A stretch of 64,000 nt of DNA from a virus. The notes beneath the pieces were generated by a model, which saw only the letters and a program-made list of their open reading frames with translations, was not told the origin of the DNA and did no database searches. The translations under genes were made by a program, and so were the position numbers. This document shows, piece after piece, positions 51,932-59,124 of the stretch (its first letter is position 1; each line of letters starts with the position of its first letter). The stretch spans positions 89,921 through 153,920 of the IMG/VR virus record IMGVR_UViG_3300025117_000031; one strand, given 5' to 3'.

Positions 51932-52642
51932 GTGAAAAAAGAAGCGTTTTTTGGAATAGGGTTTATAACTTTATTTATTGGGTTTCTTGTTGCGGCAAAT
52001 ACTATCTTTCGGGATGGTATTACGTTGCCAAACAACGAATTCTTTTCTGCTTTTAATGCGGCAGGCTCTGCTACTGTTGATGTTTTAAAAGTTAATACGA
52101 GCGACAGGGGAGAGTTTGGTGTAGATACGGAAATAGGTGCAGTAACTTGTTTGGAAGATTATGGTGCCGAATGCGTTATTGGAGATTTATCTATTTCTGC
52201 AACTCCTGTCGCAGGAACAGAAGAAAGTATTGAAGTAAGAATAGACGGCACAGGACATACTAAATTTTATTGTGAGACAGATGGTTCTGGTGCTGCACAA
52301 AATTGCAAGACGGAACTAACTCACGATTTGGATTTAAATTCTGGTCTTATTGCATCTAGAATTGCGGTTGCTGCTGCAACATATTCTGCAACAGGAACAT
52401 ATGTTTTAATTGGCGTTACATATACCACAACAGCAGCAGTTACGGTGACTTTGGATACGGATGCTGTGGATGCGGGAAGAGTAATAATAATTAAAGATGA
52501 AGGTGGCGGGGCTGGAACAAGAAATATTACTGTTGATACCGAAAGCACAGAATTAATTGACGGTCAAGCAAGCATATTAATAGCGGAAAATTACGGTGTT
52601 GTTAGGTTATATTCCAACGGCACCAATTGGTTCATGTGGTAA
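51932..52642 (+). CDS. Membrane-anchored fibre-like protein, 236 aa
   Basis: GTG start after GCGAGGAATAAGTT. An N-terminal TM or signal helix at residues 5-24 (AFFGIGFITLFIGFLVAAN) is followed by beta-rich repeats. The C-terminus (VDAGRVIIIKDEGGGAGTRN...YGVVRLYSNGTNWFMW) is a module I recognise from many phage tail fibres. A TM anchor on a fibre module is unusual and suggests a protein displayed on the infected cell, or an uncleaved signal; the alternative is a fibre with a hydrophobic attachment helix. Confidence 0.68.
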   Translation: MKKEAFFGIGFITLFIGFLVAANTIFRDGITLPNNEFFSAFNAAGSATVDVLKVNTSDRGEFGVDTEIGAVTCLEDYGAECVIGDLSISATPVAGTEESIEVRIDGTGHTKFYCETDGSGAAQNCKTELTHDLDLNSGLIASRIAVAAATYSATGTYVLIGVTYTTTAAVTVTLDTDAVDAGRVIIIKDEGGGAGTRNITVDTESTELIDGQASILIAENYGVVRLYSNGTNWFMW

Positions 52643-52671
52643 TAAAGGACTCGCAAGAGGAGAAAAAATAA

Positions 52672-53226
52672 ATGGATTTGAGAGCTAAGTCTTCAAATGA
52701 TTATAGATGGGACGATTTGAGAATCGCAATGTCTTCTGTTAAAGTTGCTGGAGTTCACGATCCAAACTTCGCAAAACTAACAGGAAGCGGAGCGACAGAT
52801 GGGGTTTATACATATTTCTTCGATCCTGCGACAGAAGAAGAAGTTTATTTTGAGACTCAGATGCCTCACGATTGGTATCAGGGCTCTTCCATTTATCCTC
52901 ATATCCATTGGTGTCCTACCTCAACAGGTTCAGGAAACGTGGTTTGGGGTTTGGAATATACTTTAGCTTCCGTGAGTGGAACCTTTGGACAAACTGTTCT
53001 TATGTCTGCTTCTTTCGCAGCAACAGGAACAATAAATTATCATCAAATGGCAATTTTACCTTCGATGAGTATGTCTGGAAAAACTATTTCTTGTATTATC
53101 TTCGGAAGATTATATCGAGCTGCGGCAGATGGTGGAGATACATATGCAGAAGATGCGGCAGCTATTTCTTTCGACTTCCATTATCAAAAAGACGATAGAG
53201 GAAGCTATAATCAATATACGAAATAA
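52672..53226 (+). CDS. Phage structural/fibre protein, 184 aa
   Basis: Leader AGAGGAGAAAAAATAA. Recognisable pattern of a widespread phage protein found near tail fibres: DDLRIAMSSVKVAGVHDPNF, FDPATEEEVYFETQMPHDWYQGSSIYPHIHWCPTS, and VVWGLEYTLASVSGTFG. All-beta and probably surface exposed; His-rich near PHIHW. The exact role is unknown; in several phages such genes lie beside fibre or capsid decoration genes. Confidence 0.7.
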   Translation: MDLRAKSSNDYRWDDLRIAMSSVKVAGVHDPNFAKLTGSGATDGVYTYFFDPATEEEVYFETQMPHDWYQGSSIYPHIHWCPTSTGSGNVVWGLEYTLASVSGTFGQTVLMSASFAATGTINYHQMAILPSMSMSGKTISCIIFGRLYRAAADGGDTYAEDAAAISFDFHYQKDDRGSYNQYTK

Positions 53227-53252
53227 ATAAGATATTAATTAGAGGTTTTGTA

Positions 53253-53906
53253 ATGTCCACAACAGAGAAAACAAAGCAAGAAAAAGAATCTAGAGCAAAG
53301 GAACTACTAGTTGGCCTTGGACTGGCAGCCATTGTAGCTGCCGGTGGAACGACAGCATATTTAAATTTATGGGATACACATGTTGCAGTTGAAGCAACAA
53401 AAGGCCGAGACGTAAATAAAATCAAAGATAAACAAGTTGAAAAGCAATATTGCGGACATATAAAAAATCCTCTAACAGAAGAGACTTTCTATTCTTGCAC
53501 AAACGCAAAATTAGAAGAAGTAAAGACAGGTTTGTTAAATAACATGATTATATTAAAGTATTGCGGCACTGTATCTGAGAAATTAGAAAAGTGTCCGGAA
53601 TGGCCAGCAGAACAATTATCTTCATGTTGTTGTGTACCTCCTTTGGTAGTAGTTGACGATTGTTTTTGTGGAACAATAGAAACTGTCGTTGATGCTGATA
53701 CTGGCGAGACACAAGAAAAAGAAATATTCTCTTCGACAGACAGAGCTTTGCAATGCACAAATGGGTATGTGACAGGAGGACAAGAGACTTCTTGTGTTGT
53801 TAATGATCCTTCTTTAAATTGTGTTGTCTGGCCGATGAATGTGATGTCAGGGGAAAATCCTGGCAAGATAGCAAAACAAAAAACTGTTGAAAACGAAGGG
53901 GAATAG
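53253..53906 (+). CDS. Membrane-anchored Cys-rich protein, 217 aa
   Basis: A charged N-terminal tail is followed by a TM helix near residues 18-40 (LLVGLGLAAIVAAGGTTAYL). About 13 cysteines then follow in the C-terminal domain (SSCCCVPPLVVVDDCFCG), an ectodomain probably held by disulfides in the periplasm. It lies just upstream of the lipoprotein with a Cys-rich repeat. No family is recognised; a cell-surface or periplasmic role during infection is inferred from topology. Confidence 0.68.
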   Translation: MSTTEKTKQEKESRAKELLVGLGLAAIVAAGGTTAYLNLWDTHVAVEATKGRDVNKIKDKQVEKQYCGHIKNPLTEETFYSCTNAKLEEVKTGLLNNMIILKYCGTVSEKLEKCPEWPAEQLSSCCCVPPLVVVDDCFCGTIETVVDADTGETQEKEIFSSTDRALQCTNGYVTGGQETSCVVNDPSLNCVVWPMNVMSGENPGKIAKQKTVENEGE

Positions 53907-53940
53907 CAGAGAGAAGTTTCCAATAAGAGAGAAAAAATAA

Positions 53941-56103
53941 ATGAAGATGATGAAATCTATTATAGCAGGAGTGATATTCTTTCTTTTGTCTTGTGATGAA
54001 AGCTCCTGCTCTCAGCTTGTTATAAAGTCTGGCATTTCGGGAGATTTTGTTATAAAGTCTGGTGTTTCTGGGGATTTGATGGTCCAGGCAACATGTGGTG
54101 ATGGAGTAACAAACGGTACAGAGACGTGCGATGATGGAAATTTGGTAAGTGAGGACGGATGCGATTCTAATTGTGCAGACGAAGTTATTTTTAAGTTGGG
54201 ATATGATGAGATTGGGGGGAATTTGGTTTCTGGCCTTTCCCAGCTTTCCAAAAACCTCACCATAAACGGCATTGAAGTTGCGCCTAGCGTGTGGTGTGAG
54301 GGGCAGGACGCAGGCGCGTCGACGTGGGCTTGCGACTATGGCGGGACGCTGGCCGTTGTCAACGGTGGGGCGGACGTTACACCCGGTGTAGCGGCTCCAT
54401 TCACAGACGGCACAACTGCGCTTAGTGGTGGTGCCGATTATTTTCAGGCAAGCGCAAACACGGTTGGGGATATAGGTACAGAGGACTTTGCCCTAGAATT
54501 TATGACGAAAGCGCCAGCAGCAACTAGCTTTTTAGCACAAAAAGGTGGCACGGCTTTCTGGTCAATAACAAGCTATACCACTTCTAACCGGCTTTCAATT
54601 GATGATGGTCCAGACAATAAATATGCGGACTCTGTTGCCAGTGCTTTGTCGTGGACGCATACGATCTGCTTTGTGAATAGAGACGAGGCTAGCACAAATG
54701 GGATGGTTTGTTACGGTAATGCAACAGCAGGGACCGGTGTAGACGCTAGTTCTGTCGGCAACATGTCAGAAGCGACAACCCTAAAAGTTTTGGCGTCTGC
54801 AACGGGTGCGTTGCCCTTTGGTAGTAACCTAGTTCACGTCGCCATGTGGAAATACCCCTCCTGGCACAAAGCCGGCGCCGACGGTCCCGCAGAATGGGCC
54901 GTGATCGCGAAGCAGCGCTTTTACCAATTGGCCGGCATATACCCGCAAACCGCACCAACAAAACTTGCAACATATACAAGAGCGACCACAGCAACGCTTG
55001 AAATTCAGGACACACACACAAACAACGCAACCAACTTTTTTAATGTTGGCTCCGGTTGGCCTAGAGTTGTTCGAGACTGCGACAGCGACGAATGTTTAAA
55101 TGGTGTCTTGGCAGAACCTGCAATAACAAATAAAATACTTCAAAGCTCAGCATTTGGCACAACATGGACAAATATTGATGCCCTTGACGACATAGCGGAC
55201 GGCACAACCGACATATTTGGAACGGCTTTGGCAGATGGGTTTACAGCCGGAACAGGAACCTCTGTGCATGGCGTTACCCAAGCTGTGACATTAACTGCTG
55301 CAACACATACTTTTTCCGTATATGCCAAACCAGGAAACAGAGACTGGCTATATTTGTCAGATGACACAGTAGCCAACGCATATAGCTATTTTAATATTTC
55401 GTCTTGTGCTCTTGGCACAAAAGGGGCAGGAGCAAGCGAGGCTCTTGTGCAAGATGTTGGTGACTATTGCAGAGTTTCTATTGCGTATCTTGGAACAGCA
55501 GCATCACACACACATAAAATTGCATTTGCGGAAGCTGACACCGACAACGAATTTGCAGGGGATGATGCAACGGTATCAGGTTATTTACTTGGTGCTCAGG
55601 TAGAAGCATATGGCGCAGCAACATCTTTTATTGCAACGACAACGGCGCAAGTGACAAGAAATACAGACTCTTTAGAATATACTTTTACGGGACCAAACAC
55701 AGGGACAATGGAATTTAGTTTTATGTGCAAGAGTATTGACGCGCCGCATACGATCCAGGCTTTATTTTCTTTGTCAGATGGAACAAATGAAAATAGGGTT
55801 GGCTGGTTTATAAATACAAATACCAGCGTTGGAAGACAGCAAATATTAGTTGGGAATTCTAGTGTTTCCAATTTAATAGGAACTACAGATATTATGGACA
55901 ATTCTGTTCATTCGCTCACGGGGTTGTGGGGAACGTCAAATAATGCGGTTTATATTGATGATGTCTTAGAAGCATCTTCGGGAACGTCAATTTCTATTCC
56001 AAGCACGACAAAACTAGGTATTTCTTTAGGAGCCATGCAATATCAGCCCGCCTTTTGCATCCAAAACGGAGTTAGGATCTGGAACCGCCAGATCGCCCCA
56101 TAG
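53941..56103 (+). CDS. Lipoprotein-like LamG/fibre protein with Myxococcus-type Cys-rich repeat
   Basis: 720 residues. A signal peptide ends in a lipobox-like LLSC with C18. Short repeats VIKSGISGD and VIKSGVSGD follow, then a Cys-rich motif near 52-78 (CGDGVTNGTETCDDGN, then EDGCDSNC) matching the DUF4215/myxo_disulf_rpt pattern. Residues about 90-330 look LamG-like, 390-560 resemble phage head-spike/carbohydrate modules (ILQSSAFGTTWTN), and the last 130 residues are a second LamG-like unit ending VRIWNRQIAP. Base composition rises sharply from about 54270 to 55000, so the gene is mosaic. It may be displayed on the infected host or on virions. Confidence 0.78.
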   Translation: MKMMKSIIAGVIFFLLSCDESSCSQLVIKSGISGDFVIKSGVSGDLMVQATCGDGVTNGTETCDDGNLVSEDGCDSNCADEVIFKLGYDEIGGNLVSGLSQLSKNLTINGIEVAPSVWCEGQDAGASTWACDYGGTLAVVNGGADVTPGVAAPFTDGTTALSGGADYFQASANTVGDIGTEDFALEFMTKAPAATSFLAQKGGTAFWSITSYTTSNRLSIDDGPDNKYADSVASALSWTHTICFVNRDEASTNGMVCYGNATAGTGVDASSVGNMSEATTLKVLASATGALPFGSNLVHVAMWKYPSWHKAGADGPAEWAVIAKQRFYQLAGIYPQTAPTKLATYTRATTATLEIQDTHTNNATNFFNVGSGWPRVVRDCDSDECLNGVLAEPAITNKILQSSAFGTTWTNIDALDDIADGTTDIFGTALADGFTAGTGTSVHGVTQAVTLTAATHTFSVYAKPGNRDWLYLSDDTVANAYSYFNISSCALGTKGAGASEALVQDVGDYCRVSIAYLGTAASHTHKIAFAEADTDNEFAGDDATVSGYLLGAQVEAYGAATSFIATTTAQVTRNTDSLEYTFTGPNTGTMEFSFMCKSIDAPHTIQALFSLSDGTNENRVGWFINTNTSVGRQQILVGNSSVSNLIGTTDIMDNSVHSLTGLWGTSNNAVYIDDVLEASSGTSISIPSTTKLGISLGAMQYQPAFCIQNGVRIWNRQIAP

Positions 56104-56197
56104 AACGGCAATAATGGACATAACAGCATATTCGCGAGACAAACAAATATAATTTACTCTTGGAAAAGAAAGTTTCCAACAAGACAACAAAAAATAA

Positions 56198-56341
56198 ATG
56201 ACAAATACACAAGATCACAACAATAGAGCAATGGAAATAGTTTCAAAATTAAAGGTTCCTGCACTTGTTGTAACAGCCGTTGCAACAGCGATGGTGGGGC
56301 TATTTGAAACATATAGGGAAGAAAAGAAAAAAGATGTTTGA
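56198..56341 (+). CDS. Small membrane peptide, 47 aa, coupled to the cytochrome gene
   Basis: A short frame MTNTQDHNNRAMEIVSKLKV, followed by a hydrophobic helix (PALVVTAVATAMVGLF) and a charged tail ETYREEKKKDV. The leader ACAACAAAAAATAA resembles others in this block but has no strong SD. The stop TGA at 56339-56341 overlaps the cytochrome ATG at 56334, suggesting coupled translation. It could be a partner or assembly factor for the cytochrome, or a small holin-type protein. Confidence 0.6.
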   Translation: MTNTQDHNNRAMEIVSKLKVPALVVTAVATAMVGLFETYREEKKKDV

Positions 56342-56711
56342 ATTGGGGGAAAGAGAGATAAAGAATTTCTTTCTATTCTTATTAACTATTATAATCATTG
56401 TTTTTATTGTATTTCTTTCAAAAGTTTCCTATTCACAAGGATTAAACAAAGATACTTTGGATTGTTTATCTTGTCATGATGGAGTGATTGCCAAGGACAT
56501 AGCTTTAGAAAATTCGCATCCGGTAGGAATGACGTACCCTCCTCTGAGAAAAACAAACGAATATAATGTCTTTATAAGACTTCCTTTATACGAAAATAAT
56601 ACAATTCAATGTAAAACTTGCCACGGTGTAGGGTTGGAATCGCAACATTGGACAGAAATGCGAATAGCTTTATATAGAAGCGAACTTTGCCTAGAATGTC
56701 ATTCCATTTAA
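56334..56711 (+). CDS. Membrane-anchored tri-heme cytochrome c (paired CXXCH type)
   Basis: 125 residues. An N-terminal hydrophobic helix (residues 11-29, NFFLFLLTIIIIVFIVFLS) acts as signal or anchor, with YSQ possibly a cleavage site. Three heme-binding motifs follow: CLSCH at 44-48, CKTCH at 93-97 and CLECH at 119-123. DCLSCHDGVIAKD...SHPVG and LPLYENNTIQCKTCHG...LYRSELCLECH follow the doubled-CXXCH cytochrome layout, including a spare His in HPVG as a possible distal ligand. Maturation would need the host's periplasmic heme-ligation system. The TAA stop is the last base before the tnpB element, yet the protein looks complete because the family normally ends near the last CXXCH. Start shares bases with the 47-residue frame. 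Confidence 0.88.
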   Translation: MFELGEREIKNFFLFLLTIIIIVFIVFLSKVSYSQGLNKDTLDCLSCHDGVIAKDIALENSHPVGMTYPPLRKTNEYNVFIRLPLYENNTIQCKTCHGVGLESQHWTEMRIALYRSELCLECHSI

Positions 56712-56739
56712 GACTTAAACCACGAACTCCTTAGTTAAC
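56711..56739 (+). repeat. Left-end inverted repeat of tnpB element copy 2
   Basis: A 29-nt end beginning AGACTTAAACCACGAAC and ending TTAGTTAAC. It is the reverse complement of 58041-58069 with one mismatch (CACG against CATG). Similarity continues weakly for another 10 nt. Confidence 0.8.
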
Positions 56740-56795
56740 ACGACTGCTGATAGACGAAACAACGAATTTACAAAAAAATCAACATATTTCACTTC

Positions 56796-58049
56796 GTGTG
56801 CTATATTTATAGTGTGCCGAAACGTCATTCTACAGCTTCCGACAAAAGCCTCATAACTATCCTCGGCCAACGCATTCGGCTGGATCTTAATAACGTCCAG
56901 ACAACCTTTTTCGAACGTTGCGCTGGAACTTCTCGTTTCGTTTATAATTGGGGATTGGACCGCTGGAAAGCTCAGTACGAGGCTGGTGGAAAACCGTCGT
57001 GGGTTAGTCTTAGCTCTGAACTGAATGCCTGTAAAACTACCGAATTTCCCTGGATGATCAAGCTGCCGTGGGCTGTTGCCGCAACGGCGTTGTCCAACCT
57101 CGGCAATGCTTTTTCCAACTTCTTTCGCCGTGTTAAATCTGGCCAAAAGCCCGGCTATCCCCGTTTCAAGTCGAAGAAACGGAACAAAATGTCCTTTGCT
57201 ATTGAAGGTCGAGCCCTTCGATTTGACGGCCGAAGAGTTAAGATTCCCAAGCTTGGTTGGGTCCGCACCCGACAAGAGATAAGATTCCCCGGCAAAATCT
57301 TGTCTGCTCACTTTATGAAACATGCCGGTCATTGGTACGTCTCGATCCAAGTTCAAGTCTCCGACTCCTGGTCCTATCCCAATCGCTGCGAAACCCAAGA
57401 AGCGGTTGGAGTGGACCTCGGGCTCCGAGACCTTGCCGTGCTTTCCACGGGAGAACGGGTCGAGGCTCCGCGCATTCTGCGTGCTCACGAAACTAGACTG
57501 CGACGATTCAACAAGGAAATGTCTCGTCGCGTCATAGGAGGAAGAAATTGGCAGAAGACTAAAATGAAGCTTGGTCGGCTGCATGAACGGATTTCCAACA
57601 TCCGCAAAGACGTAACACATAAGCTTACCACTCGGCTGGTCCAAGACTTTCGTCGGATTGGAATCGAGGACTTGAACGTCAAAGGAATGATGGCAAATCA
57701 CCATCTTGCAAAGTCGGTTGCAGATGCTGCCTTGTCGGAAATTAAGCGTCAGCTTACGTATAAAGCTCCGCTTGCCGGCAGTGAAATCATTGTTGCCGAC
57801 CGTTGGTTCCCTTCTTCCAAGTTGTGTTCCGACTGCGGAACGAGACGAGAAGGGCCGTTGCCTTTGTCCGTCCGAAAATGGGTTTGCGAGGCTTGCGGGG
57901 TTGTCCACGACCGAGACCTCAACGCAGCCATTAACCTTAGAACCGTCGCCCTGGCGGGGATAGCCTGCTGTCAAGAAAGCTCTGGCTCTGGCCTTACGGC
58001 CAGAACGAAACTTTCTCTTGGGCAGGAATCGAGCATTCATGTTAACTAA
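56796..58049 (+). CDS. tnpB: TnpB RNA-guided nuclease (copy 2)
   Basis: 417 residues, colinear with copy 1. RuvC acids are present in GVDLGLRD, IGIEDLNVKG and HDRDLNAAINL, with zinc ribbon CSDCG and CEACG. Like copy 1 it begins with GTG codons (GTG-Cys-Tyr, or the later GTG-Pro-Lys-Arg), with no nearby ATG. Differences from copy 1 are scattered substitutions, all conservative around the catalytic residues, so both appear functional. The stop lies in the right-end repeat, so any omega-RNA would overlap the end of the gene and read out into phage DNA. Confidence 0.92.
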   Translation: MCYIYSVPKRHSTASDKSLITILGQRIRLDLNNVQTTFFERCAGTSRFVYNWGLDRWKAQYEAGGKPSWVSLSSELNACKTTEFPWMIKLPWAVAATALSNLGNAFSNFFRRVKSGQKPGYPRFKSKKRNKMSFAIEGRALRFDGRRVKIPKLGWVRTRQEIRFPGKILSAHFMKHAGHWYVSIQVQVSDSWSYPNRCETQEAVGVDLGLRDLAVLSTGERVEAPRILRAHETRLRRFNKEMSRRVIGGRNWQKTKMKLGRLHERISNIRKDVTHKLTTRLVQDFRRIGIEDLNVKGMMANHHLAKSVADAALSEIKRQLTYKAPLAGSEIIVADRWFPSSKLCSDCGTRREGPLPLSVRKWVCEACGVVHDRDLNAAINLRTVALAGIACCQESSGSGLTARTKLSLGQESSIHVN

Positions 58050-58069
58050 GGAGTTCATGGTTTAAGTCT
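58041..58069 (-). repeat. Right-end inverted repeat of tnpB element copy 2
   Basis: Reverse complement of 56711-56739 with one mismatch. It contains the tnpB stop codon region (GTTAACTAAGGAG). The same segment is found at the right end of copy 1. Confidence 0.8.
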
Positions 58070-58179
58070 CGAAGGGGATATGAAGTAGCAGATTGTAGGT
58101 TTCTGTAGACAAACATCTTCCCAAATCTATAATAAAAACAAGAGCTTCTGCCTTCCTAGTTATAAAGAGGGCAAGAAAG

Positions 58180-58401
58180 ATGAAGAAGTTATTATTTGTT
58201 ATCTTGGCAACAATGCTGTTCGAGGGATGTCTGCCTGTCTGTTTCTTATATTGTCCTGCAGCCCCTGGACGTTGGACATACGTCGGCTGTCTTCCTCCCG
58301 GAGGTAGTTTAACGTTGCCTGCAACAGAGCAAACAGAAGAGCAGACAAAAGAAACGCAGAGACAAGAAAAACAAAAACAAGTCGTTCCTTCTGCTTTCTA
58401 A
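58180..58401 (+). CDS. Small lipoprotein, 73 aa
   Basis: A signal peptide MKKLLFVILATMLFEGC ends in a lipobox-like L-F-E-G-C with C17. A Cys/Pro-rich middle (PVCFLYCPAAPG) and a Gln/Glu/Lys tail follow. Small phage lipoproteins act as outer-membrane spanins or superinfection blockers; this one is near a holin-like gene, which favours a lysis link but does not prove it. Preceded by a 100-bp gap with no gene (58081-58179) in which I see only AT-rich sequence and the leader GAGGGCAAGAAAG. Confidence 0.68.
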   Translation: MKKLLFVILATMLFEGCLPVCFLYCPAAPGRWTYVGCLPPGGSLTLPATEQTEEQTKETQRQEKQKQVVPSAF

Positions 58402-58417
58402 GAAAAACCGATATTAT

Positions 58418-58434
58418 TAGCCTAATTATGAGAG
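58418..58434 (+). promoter_or_regulatory. Candidate late promoter TAGCCTAATTATGAGAG
   Basis: Shares AGCCTAATTAT with 30781 and CTAATTATGA with 45300. It lies in the 48-bp gap before the holin-like gene. Confidence 0.4.
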
Positions 58435-58449
58435 AGAACATCCTCTTTT

Positions 58450-59040
58450 ATGGAGATTTATAAAAACATGATTAGAACATTGAAAGAACAAACAAAGAAG
58501 TTATTCTGGGTTATAACAACTTTCTTAATTGCTTCTCCCGCATTAGCTTCCGAGAGCTTATGGGGAAACGAGAAATTAAGAGAAAGTTTAATGAATTTTG
58601 CTGCAGACAGCATTGTTGTAGCATCTCCGTTAATCTTGGGTATTTTGACAGTTCTTTTAACTCGTCTTATGCAGTATCTTTCGACTAAGACGAAAAATGA
58701 AAAAGTCAAAGGAGCCTTTGAGAAAGTAGATGATCTTTTAATGAATGCTGTTTCATATACTTCTGCGACCTACACACAAAAATTAATTGATGCAAGACAG
58801 CCCGACTCTCCTGGAGGCGTGAATTTAACAAAAGAAGAGCAAGAAGAGGCAATGAGAATAACTCTAGAAGCCTTCAAGACACATGCTGGTACGAAGGGGC
58901 TAAAAGATATTTATTCTGTCTTGGGATTAACCCCTGAGCAAGCAGACGACGCCCTTAAAATCAGGGCAGAGGCCATTCTTAACGAGCAAAATATTCAGAA
59001 AAAAGCTCTTTTCGCAAGACATAATGCAGAAAATGATTAG
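58450..59040 (+). CDS. Holin-like membrane protein (LL-H type), 196 aa
   Basis: A signal-like N-terminus (LFWVITTFLIASPALASES) precedes a TM helix near residues 52-75 (FAADSIVVASPLILGILTVLL). It continues TRLMQYLSTKTKNEKVKGAF and LTKEEQEEAMRITLEAFKTH, a layout resembling the LL-H phage holin family. Holins permeabilise the inner membrane to trigger lysis. Two starts are possible, 58450 and 58468; GGAG at 58452 would serve the second. No endolysin gene was recognised nearby. Confidence 0.65.
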   Translation: MEIYKNMIRTLKEQTKKLFWVITTFLIASPALASESLWGNEKLRESLMNFAADSIVVASPLILGILTVLLTRLMQYLSTKTKNEKVKGAFEKVDDLLMNAVSYTSATYTQKLIDARQPDSPGGVNLTKEEQEEAMRITLEAFKTHAGTKGLKDIYSVLGLTPEQADDALKIRAEAILNEQNIQKKALFARHNAEND

Positions 59041-59124
59041 TTCAAGTGTTTTTTCTAATAAATCATAATAATTAATACTAGTTATTGTGGTTATTCCTCT
59101 TTAAGGATACTGAGGAGATAAAGT

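Larger units (their letters stand above)
56712..58080 (+). mobile_element. IS605/IS1341-type element with tnpB only (copy 2)
   Basis: GC-rich island inserted directly after the cytochrome stop codon. Both ends resemble copy 1, and the coding parts are about 90% identical by eye. The right end TTAAGTCTCGAAGGGGATA is shared exactly with copy 1, and the flanks differ beyond it (TGAAGTAGCAG here). No tnpA is present, so transposition would depend on a transposase supplied in trans. The orientation is opposite to copy 1. Confidence 0.85.

Noticed and set aside
56700-56711. Cytochrome truncated by the tnpB insertion
   Set aside because: The TAA stop abuts the element, but the paired-CXXCH family normally ends near the last CXXCH, and TTTAA can be a native target motif, so the gene is probably whole.
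56715-58058. A 447-residue open frame opposite tnpB copy 2
   Set aside because: Same reasoning as for copy 1; it is a shadow of tnpB.
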